A stretch of DNA of 25,201 nucleotides. Origin: Baffinella frigidus (Eukaryota; Cryptophyceae; Cryptomonadales; Baffinellaceae). Both the position numbers and the translations under genes were made by a program. Under the pieces are notes generated by a model that saw only the letters and a program-made list of their open reading frames with translations, was not told the origin of the DNA and ran no database searches. Below, piece after piece: positions 11,101 to 19,224 of this stretch (the stretch's first letter is position 1; each line of letters starts with the position of its first letter). Location: the NCBI GenBank assembly GCA_026770585.1, contig MU646309.1, positions 268,816 to 294,016 on the forward strand, written 5' to 3'.

Positions 11101-12099
11101 GACCCATTGTTGTGTTTTAAAAGGGTCTTTACTACACCCCTGAAATATTCTGGCTGGCAGTGCAATGGTGACAGCTGGTGGCACGATTCAGAGGTTGGCC
11201 ACACGAGAAAGCTAGAGGGGCCTATTGAAAACCGACGTGCTTTTAAAAGTGGGCATTTGTGTAGTAACTTTCGTTGATTGGTCACGTAACTCTGCGAAAT
11301 TTGTGCAGTCACGAGGTTGGAACACCCTATTCTGGTACAAATATTTATAACCCCACATGTAAATAGGATCCTCCAGCATTCGCGAGTGGGTCCTGGTACC
11401 CAACTCATCTCGAAAGATAACTGAATCAGTTCCCTGATTGGCATTTTCATTTAATTAGGCGGCCTGATTAAATTTACTATGCCCTAACTAATTTCTCCTA
11501 TTCAACCTCCTATTGAAAAGGAATTGATTCAGTTATCTTCCGAGATGAAAACGTGCCCGGTTTAGTCATCGCCCAGGTGCAAACGCTGCCCGGATTAGTC
11601 AACAGTCGTACAGGCAATTTCTGGGCATGCTCTGCAGCCATAGGATTTTTCCTGGGAAGGATGACACTTGTAAGTTATATATTCCATACATATATTGTAC
11701 GTTCGTTCGGGAGGGTGCGGGGAGCGCCTAGCTCTGCCTCAGTTAATTAAATGTATTTAATGAGGAGCCAAATGTATTTAATGAGGAGCCCACATTAACT
11801 GAGGCAGAGCTAGGCAGGATCTGGGCTCCTCACTAAATACATTTAAATCAGGACTCTGTAAAAAGCGCTCCAGTACAAAGAGCATCTAACTGTATTTGAG
11901 GAGGAGCCTAGATTAACTGAGGCAGAGCTAGCACCCAGCTCAGGATCCCAGATCTTCTGAGGCAGAGCTAGAGAACCTGCGCGTCCTGAGGACGGTCGTG
12001 GAGAGGGACGAGCTGGCCGCCACGCGGAGAGGAGAGGACGCTCCCACGGCTCTCCTCGCGCGCATCCTCAATGCTCTCGACGCGGCTCTCGCCGTCCAT
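1..12099 (-). CDS. PH-domain protein with C-terminal repeat region, 3'-partial, 11 exons
   Basis: Minus-strand exon model in transcript order: 12099-11977, 10119-10076, 9276-9258, 8245-8168, 6596-6516, 5637-5599, 4902-4821, 4135-4083, 2942-2902, 1519-1456, 559-1 (open at the edge). Phases chain throughout. Residues about 43-149 form a pleckstrin-homology domain: VVHGVVRKQSRSRLW (strand 1), VLRVKENTCAFYRS (strands 2-3), APLK-VLHLGGARVS (strand 4), RSWLFS-VWEGWSGRELVLS (strands 5-7) and the C-terminal helix with the invariant Trp in SSRERETWVAAL. The 107-residue span fits the family. PH domains bind phosphoinositides or proteins at membranes; this one's ligand cannot be inferred. The microexon and everything 3' of the PH helix are less certain. 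Confidence 0.72.
677..739. mobile_element. MITE family A, short copy
   Basis: Begins CCACACGGTGGACTACGAAC and ends ACCGTGTGG, the same terminus as the 140-bp family A copies, but only 63 bp long (internal deletion). Confidence 0.6.
858..1014. mobile_element. MITE with long terminal inverted repeats
   Basis: Ends are inverted copies of about 38 bp: CCACACGAGGTTATCCATGC at the left and GCATGGATAGCCTCGTGTGG at the right, continuing with ATAATAAAAGTCGA. An inner GGCGCCCAC...GGCGCC palindrome is present. No coding capacity. Confidence 0.8.
1456..2942 (-). CDS. PH gene exons 9 and 10 (tentative)
   Basis: Exon 9 (2942-2902) after acceptor GATACAG reads VANRALRFSTPFF plus two bases. Exon 10 (1519-1456) after acceptor CTCACAG completes Pro and reads VRRGCSAGGS, ending GLPLETAPK, donor AAG|GTCCAG. 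Support is phase agreement plus the same signature as secure exons: edge copies in the adjoining introns. The exon-9 start recurs at about 3268-3285, 3425-3440 and 3465-3478; the exon-10 end recurs at 1290-1320. No recognised domain. Exon ends are provisional. Confidence 0.4.
1931..2089 (+). mobile_element. MITE family B, complete copy
   Basis: 159 bp, starting CCACACAGCGGACTTCGAAG and ending CCCGCTGTGTGG. The core carries GATAAGACCTAGGACCCTAC and TTCCTAYGGATAAGGTAACGG. This is the most abundant element here, with four complete and at least seven partial copies. No clear target-site duplication. Confidence 0.85.
2243..2422 (+). mobile_element. MITE family C copy, diverged
   Basis: Shares ATTACATGTGGGGTTGTAAA and GTACCAGGATAGGG with the 6981 copy and ends ATTCTCGTGTGG. 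Its left terminus has lost the CCAC. Confidence 0.7.
3296..3424 (+). mobile_element. MITE family B, right end lost
   Basis: Left terminus CCACACAGCGGGCTACGAAG and core are intact. The right end is replaced by a copy of the PH exon-9 start. Other partial copies: 2536-2629 (-), 4215-4323, 6034-6113, 6783-6860, 7312-7445, 8512-8593, 18174-18213 (-). Confidence 0.7.
3737..4062. repeat. GA microsatellite (PH intron 8)
   Basis: Over 300 bp of GA with GCGA variants; CT on the PH coding strand, beginning about 20 bases after the exon-8 donor. Long Arg/Glu and Ser/Leu open frames here are artefacts of the repeat. Confidence 0.95.
4083..4135 (-). CDS. PH gene exon 8 (linker)
   Basis: Two bases complete the Ala codon left by exon 7, then GDAPPKPRDFASGDREE. 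The donor GAG|GTGAGT is the only textbook-consensus donor in either gene. The acceptor is TTTGCAG; a second TTTGCAG lies eight bases upstream. A CT microsatellite follows the donor. No family match; supported by phase and splice sites only. Confidence 0.5.
4602..4870. repeat. Two-copy tandem duplication, period about 135 bp
   Basis: Each unit contains the 3' end of PH exon 7 (GAGGGTGCGGCGCGCGCC on the plus strand) plus the adjoining intron (TTCGAAATCGTGGTACAAAT). The copies differ at about ten positions. The unit is open on both strands but only the exon part has family support. Confidence 0.85.
4821..5637 (-). CDS. PH gene exons 6 and 7 (PH strands 6-7 and C-terminal helix)
   Basis: Exon 6 (5637-5599) reads VWEGWSGRELVLS, following acceptor CTGACAG, donor TCG|GTGCCT. 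Exon 7 (4902-4821) reads VASSRERETWVAALSAAAA, then RAAPSSIS plus one base. The helix ASS-x-ERE-x-W-x-AL is the most recognisable PH feature, with the invariant Trp. The intron between holds TTTAGGG repeats and a long GA microsatellite. The exon-7 end and the first intronic bases are tandemly duplicated with a period near 135 bp (4602-4870). Confidence 0.75.
4913..5100. repeat. TTTAGGG telomere-like tract (PH intron)
   Basis: Degenerate GGGTTTA/GGGTTTG units on the plus strand, i.e. CCCTAAA on the coding strand of the PH gene. Starts directly beyond the acceptor of exon 7. Further tracts: 5650-5714, 8291-8346, 9694-9780, 9874-9955, 9976-10068. Confidence 0.9.
5201..5580. repeat. GA microsatellite (PH intron 6)
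   Basis: GA with AGAAAGAG variants, CT on the PH coding strand, starting about 20 bases beyond the exon-6 donor. Confidence 0.95.
5820..5982 (-). mobile_element. MITE family B, complete copy, reversed
   Basis: 163 bp, both termini present, core in reverse orientation. It directly abuts the last downstream copy of the PH exon-5 end (from 5991). Confidence 0.82.
6516..6596 (-). CDS. PH gene exon 5 (PH strands 4-5)
   Basis: Twenty-seven codons: VLHLGGARVSRGRDGLG then STRGRSWLFS, following acceptor CCCGCAG, donor TCG|GTACAG, phase 0. Joined to exon 4 it reads APLK-VLHLGGARVS, like PKG-x-I-x-L-x-G-x-x-V in PH domains. Four copies of its 3' end plus GT lie downstream (6381-6418, 6275-6312, 6137-6157, 5991-6031) and one acceptor-side copy lies upstream (about 6868-6890). 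Confidence 0.72.
6981..7171 (+). mobile_element. MITE family C copy
   Basis: 191 bp, starts CCACTCGAGAATGCTGGAGG and ends GGCGTTCTCGTGTGG. A reversed copy of the same length is at 11199-11389 and a shortened one at 2243-2422. Confidence 0.82.
7312..7445 (+). mobile_element. MITE family B, right end lost
   Basis: Starts CCACACAGCGGACTTTGAAA and runs through the core to GATTTGGGCC, then is cut by a copy of the PH exon-4 end (GTAGCTCCATTCGC on the plus strand). Confidence 0.7.
7476..7684. mobile_element. MITE family D copy
   Basis: 209 bp with ends CCACTCGAGGCTAGAAATG and ATTTCTAGCCTCGAGTGG and an inner palindrome around GGCGGAATTCCGCC. Confidence 0.85.
8168..8245 (-). CDS. PH gene exon 4 (PH strands 2-3)
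   Basis: Twenty-six codons, VLRVKENTCAFYRSERDW then SHGAAPLK, between acceptor GCATCAG and donor AAA|GTCCAG, phase 0. It fits the FVLR...L-x-YYRS...D...P part of PH domains. At least three truncated donor-side copies (7940-7990, 7444-7477, 7265-7311) and three acceptor-side copies (8350-8366, 8460-8475, 8650-8693) surround it; only this copy is complete. Confidence 0.72.
8873..9012 (-). mobile_element. MITE family I copy, reversed
   Basis: 140 bp reverse-orientation copy with ends ATTTCGGAACGAGACAGAAT and GGTATGTTCCGAGATGAA. Confidence 0.82.
9258..10119 (-). CDS. PH gene exon 2 and candidate microexon 3
   Basis: Exon 2 (10119-10076) follows acceptor GAGGCAG and reads VVHGVVRKQSRSRL plus TG, the first strand of a PH domain (G-x-L-x-KQ...W). 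Its phase requires a following exon of 3n+1 bases. The only candidate I found is 19 nt at 9276-9258, completing Trp and adding KRFSTC before VLRV, as in W-K-KR-x-F-VLR of PH domains. Its acceptor (GTGGAG) lacks a pyrimidine tract, so the microexon is a proposal. Donor-side copies of exon 2 lie at about 9957-9975. Confidence 0.5.
10355..11020. repeat. Cluster of related hairpin elements
   Basis: Several inverted units share ATCATCGATTTGAGACTTGA and AGAGACCCC...GGGGTCTCTGC palindromic centres. Units run 10355-10508 and 10784-11020, with an unrelated ~110-bp element (10612-10725, reversed) between them that recurs at 2105-2212 and 18657-18770. Confidence 0.7.
11199..11389 (-). mobile_element. 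MITE family C copy, reversed
   Basis: 191 bp reverse-orientation relative of 6981-7171, sharing CTATTCTGGTACAAATATTT and the Y-region GGTCACGTAACTCTGCG. Confidence 0.8.
11406..11547. repeat. AT-rich inverted-repeat element
   Basis: CATCTCGAAAGATAACTGAA at the left pairs with TTCAGTTATCTTCCGAGATG at the right. The AT-rich interior has no open frame. Confidence 0.75.
11725..11935. repeat. Nested inverted repeats with CTAGCTCTGCCTCAG ends
   Basis: CCTAGCTCTGCCTCAGTTAA and its complement bracket tandem AAATGTATTTAATGAGGAGC units; further CTGAGGCAGAGCTAG ends follow at 11913 and 11957. The last abuts the intronic side of the PH exon-1 donor. Confidence 0.75.
11977..12099 (-). CDS. PH gene exon 1 (N-terminus)
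   Basis: ATG at 12099 in a favourable context (GAAAATGG) opens 41 codons starting MDGESRVESIEDAREESRG and ending HDRPQDAQ, then donor CAG|GTTCTC, phase 0, which fits exon 2. Rival readings of the same DNA exist: another minus frame gives an Arg/Ser/Ala-rich, presequence-like peptide (MRARRAVGASS... RRFSSSASED), and the plus strand has an open frame to 12120. I prefer MDGE because of the start context and phase. Confidence 0.55.
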
Positions 12100-12755
12100 T
12101 TTCGAAAACGCCTGGGGTAAGGCTGTCCTTTTTGAGCCAACCAGGAAAAAACGAGGTGTGTACGCGGTGGGGTGTCTTCTTTCACACGGCACAGTACGGG
12201 GGATTCGTTGACGGCGTGTGGTTCGTGGAACCATCGCTATGGTGGGCATCTGTGATGAGAAGGCAGGGCGCGATGGGTGGTTTCGAACCATCTACTGCCT
12301 GTATCATTTCACGTTGGGGCGTTGCCAGACAGCCACGGCGCGCTACAGCCAAGAGATCACCAACTGCAATGACAGAGCAGTACATGTGCGGACAGTCCTG
12401 GGAGAACGACCCCTCACTTTGCAAGGCGTGGGCCCTCTGCCGTGGATGGAGGAAGGTGGAAAAGGTTGATTCGAGGCGCTTGAACGCTGCGCCCTGCGAA
12501 ATCAGTCGCACACAGCCGCAGAGCGGGAACGCACCACGCGCCTGGACGCACTCCCCTCGACCTGGTGTCCGTCCAACCCTCCTTGCTCTCCGTCCCCACC
12601 CGAGGCTAAATTGATCCACAATTTCAAAATCAAAATATTTATGGTCCACAAACGAAAACAAATTTCGTTTGATTTCAGTTAAATTTGGCGAAATTTACCA
12701 AATTGGCCGTCTGAATTTTCGATTTTGGTCAAAGTCAGGGCCTCGCACGTCATCT
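12100..12755. promoter_or_regulatory. Shared head-to-head intergenic region
   Basis: 656 bp separate the two start codons, so both promoters and 5' UTRs should lie here. It is free of MITEs, telomere-like repeats and microsatellites, unlike the surrounding DNA. An AT-rich stretch (about 12610-12720, including AAATATTTATGG) lies upstream of TM9SF. I see no clear TATA box or initiator I could defend. Open frames of up to 160 codons cross this region in several frames on both strands without homology. Confidence 0.5.
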
Positions 12756-13387
12756 ATGGGGCACGCTGGACGCGAAGCGCTGCGGCGCTCGCTCCTTCCC
12801 GTGTTGGTGCTCGCGCTATGCGCGCTGCCACTCGCGGTCGGCTTCTACCTGCCCGGCGTTGCACCTACTGATTATGCCCTCGGTGACGAGCTCCGTGCCA
12901 AGGTCCAACCCGACCCGCCAAAACCACGCCGCAGAAACGCGCTCGGTTTGGCCCTGTGGGGGGGTGCGTAGGAGTTCGAGGTAGTAGATGAGGTGTGGTG
13001 CGAGAGACTGATGCGGTTTGCTGTGCAGGTGGAGGCGCTCACCTCCGTGCGCACCCAGCTGCCGTAACCCTCCCCCCCGCCACCCCCTCCTCTGCCGCTC
13101 TGGATGATCCCGCGGTTTCTCACCTCCAGTTACTTACCTTCCCCCCTCTGGGCCCCCACAACAGGTACGAGTACTATTCACTGCCGTTCTGCAAGGATGG
13201 GGTCCTCCCCCACCCTCCATCCCCACCTTCCCGACACCCCAACCAACCCTCCCCTACCTCAACCGCGGCAACCCTCCTGCAACCAGCGAGCAGCATGCAC
13301 CCGCGCTCGTCCCACACCAGCTGACCTGTCTCCACGTCTCCCTCGCAGATCGATCTCGATTTGCACGAGGCTCTCAACCTCGGCGAG
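12756..13387 (+). CDS. TM9SF: TM9SF exons 1-4: signal peptide and start of lumenal domain
   Basis: Exon 1 (12756-12902, 49 codons) starts at an ATG followed by a basic stretch and a Leu/Ala-rich core ending AVG just before FYLPGVAP, a typical signal peptide with cleavage after about residue 29. Exon 2 (13029-13063) gives VEALTSVRTQLP, with the last Pro split by a phase-2 intron. Exon 3 (13165-13201) gives YEYYSLPFCKDG. Exon 4 (13349-13387) gives IDLDLHEALNLGE. These match the conserved lumenal N-terminus (LTS-x-TQLPY-x-YYSLPFC ... ENLGEVL). Reading straight on from exon 1 runs into a stop at 12969-12971, so splicing is required. These first introns are only 101-147 bp and lack the repeats of later ones. 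Confidence 0.92.
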
Positions 13388-14799
13388 GTGCCTGCCCCTG
13401 CCCAACCCCCACCAGCCTTCTCAGCGCGCCCAAACCGCCTTTTCGGATTCCCTTGATGTCCACACAGCGGACTTCGAAGGGATTTCTGAATAACGCTTAC
13501 GTGATAAGACCTAGGACCCTACGGTAGAAAATCCGTAGGGACATAGGGGGTTTCCTACGGATAAGGTGACGGAAACTCGGGCTCTCAGCGCCCGAAGATC
13601 CATTCGTAGCCCGCTGTGTGGTGTACTGGAATGGCGCAAAATCCCTCCGGTTTCCGACAGGAGCCGGTGCCATTCACAAATCAAGGGACCCGCAAAAGGC
13701 GGGCGGCGCTCGCTCTGATGGGCTAGTGGCAGACATGCGTTGACCTTCCACAGTTGACTGTGGTTCAGATTTAGGGTTTAGGGTCCAGGCACAACCCCGC
13801 TAGCCCAGACCAGCTGTCTGGGCGTCAGCGGGTAGGAGCTGTCGAGCACCCCACCAGCCCCCCCATCGTGCGTGCTCGTTTTGGGTAAGGCTGATTCGCA
13901 CAGGAAGGGGCGCTGATTTTGGACCCACTCGTGGTGTCCCAATGCGAGGGGGTGCACGCGAGAGAGCGAGGATCCCTCACAACCCCTAAACCTGAACCAC
14001 ATCAATTTTTAAGTCATTGCGCGCAGTGGGATCTGACACGCGAGTCGGTTGAGGCTCACAGGGGTGTGCCAGCGCACCACCAGCCCTCCGAGGCGGCTCA
14101 AATTGTGGTCTGGACTTTGAGCCATTTTACCTTGGATCTACCCCAGATCTGGGGTAGATGTCCATCTATTCGACCAATTTGTACCAGTGGGTCGCTTTTC
14201 CAGAAAAGCTCCAGACCACAATTTGAGCAACCTCCGAGGGCTGGTGGCATCGCGTGTCAGCGTGGTTCGGCGTTTAGGGTTGAGGGTTAGCGCATGGTGG
14301 ATGAACCGGGAACAGGGGTGTAGGGTGTAGGGTGTAGGGTGTAGGGTTCAGGGTGTGGGGCTCAGGGTGTTGGGGTTGTAGGGTGTAGGGCGTAAGGTGT
14401 AGGGCGTAGGGTGTAGGGTTTGGCAGGGACGACGCTGTATGGCATTTTTTGTAGTCCCGAGGGGGTTTGCAGTCCCGGGGGACACCCTACACCCTATACC
14501 CTACACCCTACACCCTACACCCTACACCCTACACCCTACACATTTCACCCTACACCATACACCATACACTTGACACCCTACACCCTAAACACGTCTACGC
14601 TAGCTTACCGTCCGTGCTGAGTTTGCACACCACCGTAGGCTTTCCGGGTGCATCCACTTATAGCATTCGTCTACTTCCACTTACGGGGTGCATCAACTTA
14701 TGGGATTCGTCCACTTGACAGGTGCTGCGTGGCTCGCGCATCCTCGACACCCCCTACCAGTTCCGCGTCGGCGTTAACCAGAACTGCAAGATCATGGTG

Positions 14800-14836
<37 letters not shown>

Positions 14837-15002
14837 CCTATCTCTCTCCCTCTTTCTCTCTCTCCCTCCCTCTCTCTCTCCCTCTTTCTCTCTCTCTCCC
14901 TCTCTCTCTCCCTCTCTCTCCCTCTCTCTCTATCTCTCTCTATCTCCCTCCCTATCCCTCTCCCTCCCTCACCAGAACTGCAAGATCACGGTGCCCCCCA
15001 TC

Positions 15003-15075
<73 letters not shown>

Positions 15076-18000
15076 NNNNNNNNNNTCCCCGCACCCCCCC
15101 CACTCCCACCTCCACCAACCTTGCGATGCTACAAACTCTTGCTTACAACCACGCCAGGTCAGAAGTTCAATTTTTGAAGATCGTGTAGTAAAATGACATT
15201 TCGTTCATGTAAAGCTGATTCTACCCGGGAAACACGCCAAAAGTGTTAGGAATTGGAGCTCTTTGCCTGCGCAATCATGTCTTTTAGATGAGAATGTGTA
15301 CCAGACGGAGCCATCTATTGCGAACGAGTGTGTCTGAAAATCCCACTTCTACCCTGGCGCGAAATGCACCACGTAATTCCTCAATCCACACGGTGGACTA
15401 CGAACCTTTCATCAAAAGTCAACTTGCCTCGAGGTAATTAACTTGAAGGATTTTCTGGTGCAATGTGGTCACGTCACCCCTTCAATTCCAGCCCCAGCGA
15501 AACCTTCGTAGCCCACCACGTGGAAAGCAAGTCTATCTCCTAGTTCTGTCCCACTTGATTTGGGCTCCCCGTAAATTCGCCCCCCCCCCCAATTTCACAG
15601 GTGAATTTTGACCCTGCCCCCCCCATGAAATTTACCTGTGAAATTTCGGGGGGGGCGAATTTATGGGGAGCCCAAATCTAAGTGGGACAGAGCTAGATCT
15701 CACGCATGCAGCCCCCGATCGCTGTTGGCACCTGGCCAGGTCACACGTGGGAATTTGCCTAAAGTTGAGTCTGCCTAAAGTTGATGCTGACGCCTAAAGT
15801 TGATCCCGACCGAACCCGCAGTGTCGGAAGGAGTACGACCAGGAGGAAATCCAGGTGCTGATCCCCTCCGAAACTCTAAACCCTAAACCCTAAACCCCAA
15901 ACCCTAAACCCTAAACCCTAAACCCTAAACCCTAAACCCTAAACCCAGAACACTAATTCCTAAACCCCTAAATCCCTGTTGGCAGGCGTTCGCACTCATG
16001 ATCGAGGAGGAGTACCGCGCGCACTTCCTCCTCGACAACCTCCCCATCGCCATGGTGCAACCTCTACACCTCCAACACCCTACACCCTACTCTCTACACC
16101 CTAAAACCTAAAACCTAAACCCTAAACCCTAAACCCTAAACCCTAAACCCTGACCCTCAGCCCTTAACCCCTAGACCCTAGACCCTAGACCCGAACCCCC
16201 GAACCCTGCACCATGAACCTCCCCATCGCCATGGTGCGTCAAACCCTACGCCCCTATACCCTCAAGACCCTAAACCCTAAACCCTGAACCCTAAACCCTA
16301 AACCCTAAACCCCAAACCCTGAACCCTAAACCCTGACCATCCGCCCTTAACCCCTAGACCCTAGACCCGAACCCCCGACCCCAGAACCATAAACCTCCCC
16401 CTCGCCATGGTGTCTCCCCCCCTCCCAGCTCTGCCCCAGTCTATTTCATCTCGGAACATACCAGAATCTGTTCACATGAAAAGGCGTACGATAGCATCAT
16501 TGTATGCCTAAAATAGCATGTACACCCTTGCCTTCGGCGTCGGGAGCCTAAGATAGCGGGACAGAATCTGTCTTGTTCCGAAATTATATTCGCTCTCACC
16601 AATCTGCCCCCCCCGGGACCCCTTCCCTAAGCTCTTAACCCTAAACACTGAACACTCAACACTCAACACTAAACCCGAAACCCGAAACCCGAAACCCGAA
16701 ACCCTAAACACTAAACCCCAACCCGTAATTTGGCAGGCGATCTACCATGAGAACGAGGAGGGGCAGACCACTAAGGCGTACGAGACCGGGTGACCCCCCT
16801 CTCACCCTCGCACGTATTAGCAAGTTGTGTGTAAGACGACTCAATAATACCATTGCGTGTAAGCCAAGCCGACTCAATCATACCGCCCCCCGTCCCTGCC
16901 GCGGCGAAACCCTAACCTGAACCCTGGACCCTAAAACAACCTCAACCATAACCCTGACCCTAACCCTAACCTCAACCCCAACCCTAACCCTCCAAACCCT
17001 ATTGATACCGACCGTTATTGACACCGACCCCAACACGGCCGCCATGCATACCCAACCACGGAGGCTTCAGCATGTAGGGTTCCCCTCTCACCCCCACACG
17101 TATTAGCAAGTTGTGTGTAAGCCGACGAAATAGTATTATTATAATCTAGGGTTATAATTATAACCCTGGCCTGAACCGTCAACCGTCAACCCTACACGCT
17201 GAAGCGTAGCCTCCGAGTGGGGAATGCATGGCGGAGGAGGTGTTGGGGTCGGTAGTCCCCCGTAGGAGAGTTAACTAAACCTGACGCTCGTTTGTAGGAG
17301 AGTTAAACTAAACCTGACGCTCGTTTGTAGGAAAGTTGACTAATCCGGATGTTGGTTCGCAGGTACCCGATCGGTCACGTGATCCACCCCACTGCGCCCG
17401 AGGCTGGCAAGGTACCACTCGAGGCTAGAAATGCGACTATTTTAAATGTGGGGTTCTTAAATTTAGTACCAGTCATGGGCAGGCGGGCGGAATTCTGCCC
17501 GCAACGTGACCAATTGCCCCTATTTGTGTGAAAATTACTACACACCTCTTTTTTTTTCTTCACTTGTAAAAAAAATCATGTTTTAAAATAGTCACACTTC
17601 TAGCCTCGAGTGGTACCACCAACCCTCACGGAGGGACCGAGTCGTCGATTTTAGAATCTCAGGTTGACCCGGGCAGCCAGGCGAATTCGCCTGTGGTGGA
17701 GCTATCTTCTATAGGAATTGGGAAATTGAAAATCGTCGATTTGGTCCCACCGTGAGGGTTGGTGGTACCGCGCAAAGTCAGTCCTAGCTCTACCCGAGTT
17801 TCATCCTGGCTCGTCCTAAAGGCTTTCTATTCACCCTTTTGTACTGGATTTTTGCTCTTAAATACTTTTAAGGACCGCGCAAACGGCTCCAAAGACCTGA
17901 TAGGAATTTCATCTCGGAACATACCAGAATCTGTCCACATAAAAAGGCGTAAGATAGCATCAGTATATGCTTAAAATAGCATATACACCCTTATCTTCGG

Positions 18001-19177
18001 CGTGGGAAGCCTAAGATAGCGGGACATAATCTGTCTTGTTCCGAAATTAGATTGGGCTTGGGGCTTGCCCCAAGACCTCAGTCACAAGCCCTCAACCCTC
18101 AGCCTCAAGCCGCTGTCGAGCGAGTTCGGCACGAAATCAACAGCCAAGGTCGAAACTCGACCTGGCTTTTCTGTAGGAACCCCCTATGTCCCTACGGTAG
18201 GACCTATGGATTACGTTTAGATGGACTTCCCTTCTCGCTTGGCAGCGGCAAGCCCCAAGCCACAGACCACACGGTGGGCTACCAAGGTTTCGTTGGGGCT
18301 GGAATTCAGGGTGTCACGTGACCAAATCGCACCAGAAAATCCCTGAAGTTAATTTTCCTCAAGGCACGTTGACTTTTGATGAAAGGTTCGTAGCCTACCG
18401 TGTAGGCAGCGGTGCACGGCCACACGTGCGTGCGCTTCAACCCGACACACTAAACACTGAACACTACGCACTGAAAACTAATTCCTAAACCCCAACCCTG
18501 AGCGGCAGGGGCAGGGGGCGGTGCATGCCCAGGGGGCGCCGCACGGCCACACTAAGTCCCGGGACTTATCGGCTTTGGCCATTTAGTGAGTTTGACCAGT
18601 TAGTGAGTTTGACCACTTCATGCATGCCCAGGGGCGCGCGCGCAGCGCTAGTCTCTTCTTCTTCTTCTTTGTTACTCTCGATACAGGTCCTAAATCAGGC
18701 CCTTTAGCCTTGGGTTGAGTGATACAATAGTCTATGAGCCTTAAGATACGGGCCCGCCTCGGAGACAGCGCCAGTGAAGAAACCTGACTAACCCTGAACA
18801 GCACGCACCCGAGCAGCAGGGGGCGGGGGCGGTGCACGCGCAGGGGGCGACGCACGGCCACACGCGCATCGTGCTCTTCAACCACCTCCGCTTCACCATC
18901 CTCTACAACGAGGATAAGAACCGCAACAAGGTCAACTTGAGGGTAGTCTAGCTCTGTCCCAGTTCAATTTGGGCTGGTTAGATAGAGCAGAGCGCCCCCC
19001 CCCGAAATTTCACAGGTGAATTTTGACCCCACCCCATGAAATTCACCTGTGAAATTTCGGGGGACATTGAACTCTCTCACGTAGCACTGATCATCTCGAG
19101 GAACGCTGCGTGCAAGTTGCTGTGAGACGTTTCCCGCTCTTGACTTTTGTCTCGGCGGACACCCGTTTTATGTTACG

Positions 19178-19224
<47 letters not shown>

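Noticed and set aside
11941-12120. Plus-strand frame ending at 12120 and a minus-strand Arg/Ser-rich presequence-like peptide
   Set aside because: Both overlap PH exon 1. Start context and donor phase favour the MDGESRVES frame, and the beginning of the plus frame lies in a repeat end.
12280-12310. tRNA-like GGTTTCGAACC sequence
   Set aside because: No five-pair T stem and no other arms can be formed around it.
12132-12661. Overlapping frames of about 160 codons on both strands in the intergenic region
   Set aside because: No recognisable domain, no splice partners, and they overlap each other; treated as chance frames in GC-rich DNA.
14648-15196. Open frame with long Ser-Leu and poly-Pro runs crossing the gap
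   Set aside because: It contains exon 5 in another frame, then a microsatellite, poly-C and N; the conserved frame of exon 5 is different.
15874-16728. True telomere or subtelomere, or a CRISPR-like array
   Set aside because: Tracts are degenerate, short, on both strands and inside introns of a conserved gene. There are no uniform spacers, and the genome is eukaryotic.
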